Shown one piece after another: positions 11,716 to 22,912 of a stretch of DNA of 64,000 bases (position 1 is its first letter; every line of letters starts with the position of its first letter). The notes beneath the pieces are model-generated. The model worked only from the letters and a program-made list of their open reading frames with translations, did not search any database and was not told the origin of the DNA. A program made the position numbers and the translations under genes. The stretch spans positions 21,454,163 to 21,518,162 of the forward strand of contig NC_031495.1 of NCBI RefSeq assembly GCF_000237925.1, given 5' to 3'. The stretch is from Schistosoma mansoni. Taxonomy: Eukaryota; Platyhelminthes; Trematoda; Strigeidida; Schistosomatidae.

Positions 11716-13467
11716 TATTGGCGTCGCGATTGAGCCTGTGATGGAATGGTTAGATATAAATTCAGATTTTAATGCTTTTGAGGAGTACATGGAGAGGTTC
11801 TAAATCTGGGCTATGACCAAGGAAGATGATGAAGATTTTAATATTGTAGCCCATTTTCTTACACTCATCGGAAAAGAAGCATACAGCCTTATAAAGATTT
11901 TGGCACTTCCAGACAAACCGATTTCACTCCCCTATGCAACTCTCAAGCAACTACTGTTGGATCATGTAAAGTATACGAATTCCGGATGCGGTAAGAGAGA
12001 AAAATCCGATAAAATGACTCGCCAGAACTTCAGGAATTCCACTACTTCAATAAGTCGTCCCAGTTCGATGCGTAATCAAAGTTATTCAGATAATACTTCA
12101 TTGAGCTGTGAAACAGTCCATGATGATGAGCACGAGTTTAGTAAATGCTTGTTCTGCGGCAAGTTTCACCCATGTAATTCATGTATATTTCGTAATTCTA
12201 AATGCTTTAAATGTGGTATAACTGGACATACTCAGTCAGTTTGTAATACCATGGTTTATTTCGCTGAAAGTAATGCTAAGATGGATGCTTCTAATGATCA
12301 GTTATCTTTATCTAGAAGTGGTATAACGTCAAATAACAGTCCAGAGTTGAATGAAACCCAGAGTCATTGGGAGACGAAAATTCCCAACCAACCAACTTAT
12401 CAGATTTCTCATGTTATTGTACCAAATATGGTCTGTCATAATGATTCACATACTTCTGATGAGATTTCTTACAACTCTGAGAATAAAATGTTGAATGAGT
12501 CGAATCATGATCAAAAACCGGATTCATTTTAGTAGATGCTGATTTTTCTAATGATCCATTATTCTCTAATGAAACTCTTATTCATTCTGAGGAAAATATT
12601 TCAGAGAAATCGAATTCTGATATATCAAGTGTCAGTGGTCCTCACAATCAATTTATCTCTAATGATATTCCTAATGAATGTGACAAATATGTTCCTAATG
12701 GGTCGAATTCTAGTCACATTTGTGATGTTATTGTATCAGATGTTGCATATTCTCACGAACAATGTGTTTCGAGTAGAATCCCTAGTCAGTGGTACGATGA
12801 ATCAGATGGGAAAGCAAAATTTCCCGAAGCAACCAGAGAACCAGTTTGCCCAGAAGTGAAGTTTGCACAGGCAGAGAATCCAAATCAAGTACAAGATTAT
12901 CCTAATGAATATGAGGCAGATGAATGTTTTCTATTCGATTGTTTCGCAGGTAAATCAAGCCTAGTTGAATCTCATGTGTTAATTACATATATCAATGCAT
13001 ATCCATCTGTATATTCTAATATGAATAACAAAAAGTATATGTATCATGATTTTTATTCAAGTCAGTCACATGATAGAATACCTCAAATCATATATCAGTG
13101 TTTATTCCCAAATACTCACATACAGTAGTCGATGCGTAAGATTTGAGAAGATAATGCAAATTGGGAACGTCATATTGGCTAAAACATTGCGAAGTAAGGA
13201 CCCAACATTATTTCGTGGGGGAGGATATTGTTGGAAAGTCCATGATGCAAATTCTAAATATCAATGGTTTCACTACAAAGCCGGTATACTGATTGTATAC
13301 AATTCCAGAACCCAGGTGAGTCTGTTCCAATTTCGGTTGTTAATTCCAATACTAATGAGTGCATTCTAGAATCTACATCCAATACACTTTCGGACCGATG
13401 TAAGGTGAACTTAAGAAGAAGAACAATCGATTACAGACACTTACACTCCAATTCGAGCTGTGGCGGT

Positions 13468-13631
13468 TGTGGTGCTTAAATAAATCAATGACTTCTTAGT
13501 AGTGATGACTGTTGTGATTTTGAATTCAAAATACAATACATTCGTTCGGGCTCATCTAATACTTCTTGATTACATTGAGTTATTCCTGGGATTACTAATT
13601 CATACTACAATTCAAATACTTCTGATTATCA
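13468..13631 (+). repeat. Right LTR
   Basis: 164 bp, almost identical to 11552-11715. The flanks TGCGA (left) and TACGA (right) are similar and may be a decayed target-site duplication if the LTR ends at 13633. Confidence 0.8.
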
Positions 13632-13633
13632 TA

Positions 13634-14222
13634 TACGATTCTGGAGTAACAATATAGAAGCCTGGTTCTGCTACGCAGAAGCTACCGTCCACGAGCACGT
13701 GGCGACAGACCGACGTGCACAATTTATTGCAGTTGTGAAAACATTACCATGTGATTTCGGCACGTACTGCACACATAGTATGTTCTCCAGTGATGTTTCG
13801 GGACCTCACGACACTTTGAAGAAGACTATGCTTTGACGTGGAGACCTATCCGATCGACAAATTTTAAACCAACTCTTCTACAACAGCGAATCGCAACACG
13901 GCTCTATGACAGAAGTGTCTCTACATATTCCATGAGGTCATTAGTCAGTAGACCTTTGATGAGGTCCTGTTTAGACTACTCTTTCTGTCTAAGCTTCCCT
14001 AACAGGTGCAGACAGTCCTTGTCTCATTGCAAAGTGACGTGGCAAACAAACTGGCTGCATCTGCTGACCGGACTGTGGAGTTCACTAGAACCCCACAACG
14101 TCGAGGTTTATTCTGTCAAAGAAAAGTCTCAGACAACACAAAATGACGTTACGGACCTCTGTCATACTCTCACTCTTACTCATTTATCTACGCATGTTAC
14201 CCTTCATGGAGGAGCATAGGCC
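13634..14222 (+). mobile_element. Gypsy (CsRn1/Boudicca-like) gag remnant (fossil)
   Basis: Immediately right of the gag-only element the sequence reads like the N-terminal part of a flatworm Gypsy gag (FWSNNIEAWFCYAEA, then a conserved-looking FGTYC block). The later part (to about 14220) is gag-like in more than one frame. It is broken at several points and abuts a family A LINE at about 14225. Its 5' part probably lies left of 11552, which would make the gag-only element a nested insertion. Confidence 0.6.
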
Positions 14223-14224
14223 GC

Positions 14225-16835
14225 TTTCCAGCCTTTTCCATCCAACCCTATCCTAGACTATCCTTTACAGTTCTTTTCAACTGGCTATTGATCCTTTTAA
14301 TATCTGATCCATTTTGCGACACAGTGTGTTCTTTGGCCTTCTTATTTTTCGTTTCCCTTCACAATTACAAGTTAGTGCTTGCATCCTGATGCCTACTGAT
14401 GATTTCCTTAATGTATGTCCTATCCACTTCCAGTGTTGTAGGATTTAATTTATCTTACAGATATGCTACTAAAACTGTAAACGCCATACTGACGATCCCA
14501 GAGCCTACGTGAAAGCTATAATCAGGACAAGGACAAATTGGCTTTAAACTTTATCTATTTCTAAACATAAAAACAATTAGATTAGTACAATAATTAAAGA
14601 ATTACAGTCATAAAGTGGAACGCACAAACATACCTACCAGTATTGCGTGTCTTATCGAATTTAATAAAACTTCTAAGTCACATTATTATGATAGGATAAT
14701 GATGTCATTCAATTGGTGAGTTACATGCAACAGTGATAGTTTACAGACACATCAGACCAGAATAACGTGGTGGGAGCTTAACCAACGTTAATTATGGACA
14801 TAATAAACAAGTTTCTCTCCCTAATTTCATCCTTGGTTGAAAATTGGTTTGTTCTCTCCCACAGTAGGCTCTTTCTGACGGTACCGATCAACGGTATCTT
14901 ACGTAGACAGCTGTTTATAAATACCTGTACATTTTTGATTGTGGTCTTGGTAGTTCTCGAAGTATCACTCCGTACAGTAGAATTGCTTGGCCGTTCGTAT
15001 GAAAGATTCTGACTTTGATATCATTTGACAGTTGTTTTGAGTTATATTTGTTCTTCGAATGCATGAATGCCGACCTTATATTGCCAATCCTCATCTTTAC
15101 GTCTGCATCATATACTCCAAGTTCATTGATGATGCTAACCAGGTAAGTGAAACCTTCCATCTCTTCCAGAGTTTCACAATCAAGTACGACTGGGTTGGTA
15201 TTCTCTGTGATGAATTTTAGGATCATGCTTTTTCCATTGTGTATGTTGAGGCTTACTGAAGCCCAACCTGCTGTCACACTCTTCGTATTGACCTGCATTT
15301 GTTCGTGTGTATGGAATGGAATGGCTAGGTCATCGGAGAAGTCCAAACCATCTAGTTGCATCCAAGCTATCCAGTGTATTCCGTGCATCCACTCAGATGT
15401 GAAGGTATTCATAATCAAATCAACCACCAGAAGAAAAAGAAAAGGGGAGTAAGCAGCCTTGTCTGATTCCGGTCTTTTATTTGGCATGCGTCTGTCAGCT
15501 GTCCTTCATGCACGACTTCGCACTGTAGTCCATCGTATGAATTTCGTATGAGTTTGAAAATCTTCTCAGGTACACCATAATGTTGAAGAAGGTCCCATAA
15601 GCTTCTTCTATTCATTCTGTCAAACGCCTTCTCATAGTCAAAGAAGTTGATTTAAGGTGACGAATTCAACTCAATTGATTGTTCAACGATGATCCGTAGT
15701 GTCGCAGTTTGGTTTATGTACGACCGATCCTTACGGAATCCGACCTGTTGATCTCAAAGTTGGGCATCGACTGAATTTTTCATCCGGTTCAGCAACACTG
15801 TCGAAAACTTTTCCCGGCACCGATAGTAGTGTGATGCCTCTGTAGTTCTCACACTTGCTCAGATCTCCTTTCTGTGTCTGATTTTAGTGCTTCAGTTGGT
15901 GTATTGTCGGGTCCTGCTGCTTTCCCACTCTTGATTTATTCGATCGTTGGTGGGATGACAGCTACAGGAGGGTCCGTATGTGCTGCTTCGATGTTCAGTG
16001 GATTCAGTGGAGTTGGCCTATTCAAGAGTTACTCAAATTATTGCACCCATCTGTTCCTTTGTACTTGAATCTCAGGGATTGGCTTGCCTTCTTTGTCATT
16101 GTCTGGTCGTTCTGGTTCACTACATTTCCCTTCTATTTTCTTCGTTGTCCCACATAGCTGTTTCATACTTCCTTCTCTTGCAACTTTTTGTGCTCCCGTT
16201 GCTAGGTCTTCCATGTGCTTTTGTTTGTTGGCTCTAATGTTTCCCTTTACTTTCCTGTTTGCTTCTGTGTATTCAACTTGTGCCTTGACTTTCCCTGTTC
16301 TTGTTAGGCTGTTGTTAATTGCTGTTTTCTTCCCTTCTTGAATGCTACCTAGGGTTTCGATAGAGATCCATTCCTTATGATGATGCTTTTTGCGACCCAG
16401 AACCTCCTGACACGTTGAAGTTAATGCTTCGTTGACTCTTTTTCAGTTGTTCTGCATTGTAGTTTCCTCTTCTGCAAGTCGAATATGTGAGTCTTGGAAC
16501 CTGTTGCTGAAAGCTATCTTGCACTTATTGAGTTTGTCCGCAGCTTGAAAAAAGTCTATATTAAATCTTTGTAATGCTGTTTCACCAGTTGTTAAGTGCT
16601 GCTTAGCTTCAGTTTCATCTTTGCAACCACCAGGTGGTGATTTGAAGCTACGTCAAATCTTCCCCTTGTTCTCACGTCTTTTACGGATCTTCTGAATTTT
16701 TTATTAATATAAATGTGACCGATCTAATTCTTTGTGGTGTGATCCAGCAAGACTAATGTAACTTTGTGGAGGAATATAATACCACCTATAATCCTTCCAC
16801 ATAAATTTACAAATCTCCGACCATTCTCGTTTTAA
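14225..16835 (-). mobile_element. Family A RTE-like LINE (SR2-like), damaged copy
   Basis: Minus-strand copy in the order: endonuclease tail (16835-16640), linker (16640-15880), RT (15870-14915) and C-terminal region (about 14420-14225). RT landmarks are DYEKAFD-like near 15620, PFLFLLVVDLIM near 15430, and LDFSDDLA near 15340, where the catalytic pair reads SDD rather than ADD. The frame is broken repeatedly. A gap of over 100 bp relative to the copy at 31.7 kb lies at 15873. A 550-bp stretch is identical to 31885-32434. The resemblance to schistosome SR2 is from memory. Confidence 0.8.
15324..15873 (-). repeat. 550-bp inverted repeat, left arm
   Basis: Pairs with 31885-32434 (x with 47758-x). 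No difference was seen in the parts compared base by base, including shared LINE-disabling changes. Confidence 0.85.
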
Positions 16836-16935
16836 CTGAAAAGAACTGGAAAGGATTGCCCAGGACAGGGTTGAATGGAGAATGTTGGTATGAGGCCTGT
16901 GTTTCTCCACGAGGGATAGCAGGCATAGTTAAGTA
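16836..16935 (+). mobile_element. Family A LINE 3' end in opposite orientation
   Basis: At about 16836 the endonuclease piece on the minus strand joins directly to the plus-strand 3' end of the same family (GGATTGCCCAGGACAGGG, then CTCCACGAGGGA), finishing with the TTAAGTAAGTA tail. Family A copies normally end with TAAG units. Confidence 0.7.
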
Positions 16936-17225
16936 AGTACAGTGCAATTACATCTCGGAAGCTGAAGGCGAGAGGTTAGAACAAGTGTAGTACAGGAGGA
17001 CACAATATTGATTTATCACATTTATTATATTGCAACTAGCTAGCCGTAACATAACATTCATTCCTTGTGTTTATTGATTACGCGTAAAATTGTAGTGTTA
17101 TCGACCCATTGTAATAACAGCCTTAACTAAAGACGACTAAGAAACTATGGCGACTCCCATGTCATCCTGTTGTTAATGTTTATATCAATGCAGACCAGTC
17201 TGCTTATAAATAGGAAGAAAGTACT

Positions 17226-18286
17226 TCGTTGATTATGAGAAGGCTTTTTGGCAGTGTGGACCAGAGAACATTATGGAAACTTCTTCGACACTATGGAGTT
17301 CCTCAGAAGATTGTCGACATTATCCACAAATCATACAACGGACTACAGTGCAGAGTCATACATGGAGGATAGCTGACAGATGCATTCCAAATGAGGACCG
17401 GAGTCAGATAAGGCTGTCTACTCTCCCCCTTCCTCTTTCTTCTGGTGATTGACTGGATTATGAAGACTTCGACATCTGATGGGAAGCGCGGAATACAATG
17501 GACATCTCAGAATCAATTAGACGATTTGGACTTCGCAAATGACCTAGCCCTCTTGTCCCGTACACACTAAAAAATACAGACGAAGACAGCAAATGTAGCA
17601 GCAGTCTCTGCATCAATAGGCCTCAACACACACAACGGAAAAAGCAAGATTCTCAAACACAACACGGAGAACACCAACCCAATTACACTTGATGGCGAAA
17701 CCCTGGAGGAGGTGGAAACATTCACGTACCTGGGTAGCATCATTGATAAACAAGGAGGATCTGATGAAGATGTGAAGGCGAGGATTTGCAGAGCAAGGAC
17801 AGCATTCCTACAATTGAAGAACATATGCAACTGAAAACAGCTGTAAACTAATTTCAAAGTGAGAATCTTCCATACGAACGTCAAGACTGTCCTACTGTAT
17901 GAAGCTGAAACGTGGAGAACCACTATAACCATCACCAAGAAGGTATGAGTATTTATAAACAGTTGTTTACGCAAAACACTCAACATTCACTGTCCAGGAA
18001 ACTATCAGGAACAGTGTTTTATCGGAGAGGACAAACCAGCTTCCAGATGAAGATCAAATTGGGAAAAGACGCTGGAAAAGGATAGGACATACATTGAGGA
18101 AATCACGAAAATGCATCACGAGGCAATCCCTAACTTGGAATCTGGAAGGGAAGCGGAAAAGAGGAAGGCCAAAGGACACATTACGCAGGGAAATAGTAGC
18201 AGATATGAAAAGGTTGAATTTTAACTGGAAAGAACTGGAAAGGATTGCCCAGGACAGGGTTGGATGGAGAATGTTGGTATGAGGCG
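17226..18286 (+). mobile_element. Family A LINE, RT to C-terminus (left arm)
   Basis: RT core from the DYEKAFW block through a damaged palm (near 17510-17550, LDFANDLALL) and a YLGSIIDKQGG block near 17740. The C-terminal region at 18094-18282 ([26 protein letters not shown]) ends DRVGWRMLV. Frames are broken in several places. The 5' half is absent because the inverted-repeat arm starts inside the RT. Confidence 0.8.
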
Positions 18287-18959
18287 TAGTGTTTAATTTG
18301 AAAAGGTTAAAGTATGTTTGATGTGAGTTTTTAGACTTTACACCTGGCTCAGACCATATTTGAAGATCACTGCTATTAAACGATTTCTACAGCGCTAACA
18401 TCGATAGCTAGATAACCAGATGTTTGTGTTTTTACTTTCCTGGAAAACATCAATATGCAGCTCTGGAAGAGGACTGTTGTACATCCTAACTGAATGTAGC
18501 TGGCTGAGGACAAACATTAAAAATCTTTTTAACTACTCAGAGCTTAAGTTTGTCAGACACTAACTCCCCTTTTATTTCCTCCCGTAAAACGAGACGCAAA
18601 TGCACTGGAATTCATAAATGGGAGTAAACAATAGATGTTGTACAATACGGTATTAAGCACATACTATGCTTCGCACAGGTTATAATAGGTGACCTGATTT
18701 TTAACTAATACTCATGATGTTACTAAATCACAGTTGTGTGAATTCTTCTTCATTTATTTAGAACTGAACAGGAGTGAGCTCTCACAGATCTCCTTGCAAT
18801 GTTTTATCGTCAGTAATATAGTACTGTGGAACTATTTACGGAGGACTGTACTAACAGCACAATCTCCAAGGTTTCTAAAACGCGATCTGGACGTTCTCTT
18901 TAGTCCCACTACCTATAAGTTACCTGTTTAACCCTTTCTGTGCAAAAAATGACAAGGAC
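18287..18959. other. Unassigned sequence within the inverted-repeat arm
   Basis: No homology recognised. It contains a chance open frame at 18734-18931. Its only notable property is that it is duplicated with the flanking LINE pieces (55459-56131). Confidence 0.5.
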
Positions 18960-20040
18960 TAGAGCCTAATGTTATCTCATGGCTTTCACGGTCCTTCTGA
19001 ATTTTTGATTGATATAAATGTGACCGATCTAATTCTTTGTAGTGTGATCCAGCAAGACTAATGTAACTTTGTGGAGGAATATAATACCACCTATAATCCT
19101 TTCACATAAATTTACAAACTTCTGACCATTCTCGTTTCTTTCGTCCAGTTCATGTCGTCCCACGACATCATGCCCGATGTCCTTATGATGATGCTTTTAG
19201 CGGCTCAAAATTGTCTAGCACGTCTAAGTGAAATCTTATATTATCCCTTCACAGTTGTTTTTCTCTGTAGTTTCCTTTTCTTTATGTAAATCCTGTAAGG
19301 CTTGGAACTTGTTGTTGAGATTTATCTTGAATTTGTTGATTTTGTCAGTATCTCGAAGAACGACTGTATTAAACCTTTGTGATGCTGTTTATCTGATTGT
19401 CCAGTGCCTCTTGGGTTTTAGTTTCATTATGGTCACAACCAGGTGGTGACCTGAAGCAATGTCAGCTTCTTTCAGGTTCTCACTCCTTCCACTGTCCTTC
19501 TGAATTTTTTAGTGATGTAAATATGATCGATATGGTCGTCTGTTGTGTAGTTCAGTGAAAGCCATGTAGCCCCTATGTATTCGTTTGTGTTAGAATACTG
19601 AGCAGCCTATAATCATTCTGTTGAATGTACATAGATTCGCGAACCTCTCAAGATTCTTGTTCCTTTCTCATGGTCAGTCCATTTGGTCTCATGATATCAT
19701 CATAACCGTTTTCGTCCATTCCAATTATGGCGTTTAAATTTCCCATCAGGATTGTCAGTTTCTTTCCTGGACACTTCGCTATGATTGATTGCGACCTCTC
19801 GTAAAGTTGATCTCTGTCGTCGTCGTTGCTATCATTTGTGGATGCATAACGTTGGATAAAATTCGTCGTGATTCCCTTCTTTTTCGTTTTGAAGGATGCT
19901 TTGATGATTCTGAATTCACGAGATTTCAACCCAATAAGTGCATTCCGTGCTTCTTTGGACAGTGTCATAGCAATTCTCTGAGTGTGTGGATCACTTGCTT
20001 TCTTGTGGCCAGGGAACAACAGCATCTCTCCTAAATCTAT
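18960..20040 (-). mobile_element. Family A LINE endonuclease and linker pieces (left arm)
   Basis: Minus-strand endonuclease (20025-19648: NALIGLKSREFRIIKASFKT, then TILMGNLNAIIG) followed by linker sequence to about 19190. A second endonuclease-end segment at 19190-18960 repeats a part already present at 19480-19500, so the copy is rearranged as well as frame-broken. Confidence 0.75.
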
Positions 20041-20108
20041 TATTTCTGTCCAGCTTCGGTCCAGTGGTTTTCGCTGATTCAGAGCACAAACAACTTTTAT
20101 CTCCTCAT

Positions 20109-21675
20109 CGCATGTTATGTTTTAAGGTATACGAGATTAAGTCAACAGCTTGGAGGACAATTCTACCCTAATGGCATTGATAATATCTGCCTTATTAAAT
20201 TCGTCACAGGTATTGTCTTTATCACTTCTGTCGACACCTCTATGGTGATTGTAGTATGCTCATTCCTGCCATTGTTGGATACTGTTCATTGTGATAAAAT
20301 TACACGAATCCTCAGTTAACAGCTGCACAAAATATTGTTCGCCGTGGTTAATGTTTAGGAAGTGATGTCATCAGTTGGATAACGTGCCTGTTAAGAAATT
20401 ACATGTGGCTAGATAGGGTATATGTAGAACCCCCATTTGAAACAAAAATATCCAATCGGTCGCAGCCTAGTTTTGTAGCCCGATTCTGCCAAATAACACT
20501 AATTATCATCCTTCATTGTTGTTCTGATCTCAGTTATAACCAAAGAGAGTTTAACCACCTAGTGTTAGTTTACATATTGGTTGAGGGGTCCAACTCGCCG
20601 ATGTGAGCCTTTCGTTTTCCCATCACTCATGAGATGACGAATTGTTGTAGGGTCTTTTTCAGTTCCTAGACGCTCAGCAAGCTTATGAACAGTGTTTGTA
20701 CTAAGCGTAGAGACACTTTATTGTTTGACAACCTGCTTCACAATATGCATTAACTCAGACGTCCATTGTTACGTCTGAAAGAGTAAGTAGGCGGGTAAGT
20801 TGTGCCCAATGTACAAAACAGCATTTTGATTTACCTAAATTCCTCCACACTGTTAATTTATTCACTTACTAGGGGTAACTTTCGATTATAGTACATGGCG
20901 TATGGCGCTATCCAGCAGTTATGTTTGTAAACTAGGCTTATACTTACAAATGTTCATTTCTGAGTTTTCTTTATGGTACTAAAGAGCAACTGATTAAATT
21001 TTCATCCTTTATTTAGACAACGTACGCAATCAAATCAAAATTAAGGAATGGAGGAGACCGAAGATACGTTTGGAAGGCAGTAGATGGATAGAGAATCGCG
21101 TAATGTAGGCTAGTTAGTTGTTGTGAGAGACGCGCAGCACGGGACACTCAGTGATGATCAAGTGTGGATGGGTGACAGAGAGCCCTCATCTAAGGCATGT
21201 TCAGTAAAACTAGAGAGGTCAGTATCAATGTCAAAGACCCAAAGAACTATTCATTCCAGGAATTCATTTGCTGATTTAAATGCCGGAAAGGTTTCAGAGT
21301 ATTCGACCCAAGTAATTTCATTGACCTAAAACAAACGCGTATATCTAACTCCCAAATCTACTAAACCACATTGGAATCTCAAAAATCACATGGTTGTTTT
21401 AACTTCGTTGAACGATTACAAAAATGTCAAAACTTTACATGAATTCCAGATGCAACTGCGAAGAATCACTTCGTTTAAACGATTACGTCAAAAGTATCCT
21501 CAGTAATTTTATTTCAATACACAGCTGAAATTCGGAGGCCTTAATATGAAGCTTTTTTTATGTAGACTAAGCAAGCTCAGAGAATTCTGATATAACTCCA
21601 CATTTCAAGAGTCTCGTTTTGTCTTCAACACCCAATTTTGGACTCTTGTCTAAGCGAGATCTAATGACCGAGTGA
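20109..21675. other. Region between the inverted-repeat arm and nibrin
   Basis: Includes the presumed nibrin promoter. On the minus strand at about 20700-20580 a short frame (KLAERLGTEKDPTTIRHLM, then RVGPLNQY) ends at a GTAAAC donor-like site and could be an exon of an unidentified divergent gene. The evidence is weak. Nothing else was recognised. Confidence 0.35.
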
Positions 21676-22912
21676 ATGAGCGCCACATACAATGTGGGAG
21701 TTACAGGAGTTTTCTGGGGAAGGTACTTTCATAAATATCTTGTTATAGATCTTAGTTCTCAATAGGACCTTCGTTATCAACCAACCAGGTGTTATTAAGT
21801 TTGGTGGTTCAGGATGTGACATTGACTTGCGGCCGGCTGTATGCGATGAGGTGGCTAAAATGTATGTTATCGATACTAATACTACTTGTGTGGTATGTTT
21901 GTTCTGTTTCTGTAAACAAAGTGAAACGGTTTACAGTTTAATCTGTCGGAAAATGTTCAGGGACAATCTTCAGTCAATGGCGTGTTGCTGTCAGAAGAAA
22001 ACCAGCTTATGAGGTCAGGAGATATGGTACAATTTCCTTCTGTACCGAACAAGAAGTTTATGTATGCTATCAACTTATTAATTTTCAAAGATTAATCTAT
22101 AAAGAGATAAATATACTCTTTTCTTCAATGGAGAGAAATACAAGAAAAAAATCTAAGGCAGTCGCTAACCTCATTCATGCAAAAGTTTTAAGCGATTGGT
22201 CGAACGAATGCAATATTCTTGTTATGCAGTCTCTGATTGTTACTTCAAAAGTGTGATCGTTTCTAGTATTGCCTTATTTTTGTCAGGTTATATGTGCATT
22301 GCTTAGCTGTATTCCTATTGTTACACCGGACTATTTGGAAGAAATCAAGAAAATCCAAGGCTACACATTCGCGACGAAACCTGATCCAGTAACTTATAAT
22401 TCTTGACCTTTTAGCTTCTAGAAAGACTTTTTGCCGATTATAAAGGAGGATAAGCTGTCACAGAATGACGCCTCAAAGTTCCTCCCCAATGATTTGCGAC
22501 GTCTTTTATTTAGTGGGAAGGTATTCTTTGTTCTAAATAAAGACAAGGTTAGTTGTGGATTTAAATATATATTGTCTTTTATTGTAGTACAATATTCTGT
22601 CGGATATAATTCGTTTGGGAAACGGAAGTTCACGTTTACTTGATTCTCCCGATGTTCTACTTACCTTAAGTTCAAACAATAAAGTGCATGTAACTGGACG
22701 TATTCCTGTAGATGACCTCCTTCGTGATATTTTATCGAAACCAGAGTCGTGCGTCGTTCATTTTCATCCCACATCTGTAACGGAATCATGGCAGCGAAAA
22801 GTATATTCTGTACTGCGTAGTCTACGACGCAGACCTATTCTAGAGTCAGAGCTGGGTTTCGCTGTTGTGTATTGCTCGACAAAGTTATATTGCAATCCAG
22901 ATAAACGCTGCC
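21676..22912 (+). CDS. NBN: Nibrin exons 1-7 (FHA and tandem BRCT), micro-intron cluster
   Basis: Seven exons (47, 127, 119, 160, 102, 126 and 325 nt) separated by introns of 43, 44, 35, 36, 33 and 40 nt, all GT-AG and phase-consistent. The start at 21676 (MSATYNVGV) was chosen because it joins in frame to the FHA exon through a GTACTT...AATAG intron; a longer leader exon cannot be excluded. BRCT 1 spans exons 3-5 and BRCT 2 spans exons 6-7, ending KLYCNPDKRC. Exon 7 leaves phase 1 at GTAAGC, which fits the exon at 26976 4.06 kb downstream. Confidence 0.85.

Larger units (their letters stand above)
11552..13631 (+). mobile_element. Gag-only LTR retrotransposon with 164-bp LTRs (fossil)
   Basis: Two direct repeats of 164 bp (11552-11715 and 13468-13631), each starting TGTGGTG and ending TTATCA, enclose about 1.75 kb. 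I saw only two differences between the LTRs, so the insertion is young. A primer-site-like segment (TTGGCGTCGCG) follows the left LTR. The interior holds a gag-like frame (11813-12532) with zinc-knuckle motifs near 12150-12250, followed by Asn/Ser/Glu-rich sequence to about 13128. No protease, RT or integrase was seen, so the element would be non-autonomous. The coding part is broken, about one to three breaks. Family: probably Ty3/Gypsy-related. Confidence 0.75.
17226..20108 (+). repeat. 2.88-kb inverted repeat, left arm
   Basis: Matches 54310-57192 in reverse complement; positions pair as x and 74418-x. Six open frames have identical translations in the two arms, and I noticed one base difference (GTGTGGACC here, GTGTAGACC there). 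Both edges are sharp: homology starts at TCGTTGATTATG and stops after TCTCCTCAT. Contents: family A RT to C-terminus (17226-18286, plus), about 670 bp of unassigned sequence, then family A endonuclease and linker pieces on the minus strand (18960-20040). Confidence 0.9.

Noticed and set aside
13833-14219. 128-codon open frame
   Set aside because: Lies across a Gypsy gag remnant in a non-gag frame; not a host gene.
15874-16341. Overlapping plus-strand frames with hydrophobic runs
   Set aside because: They are antisense to the family A LINE linker and mirror its composition.
22418-22633. Minus-strand 71-codon frame
   Set aside because: Antisense to nibrin exons 6-7, whose match to BRCT 2 is clear.
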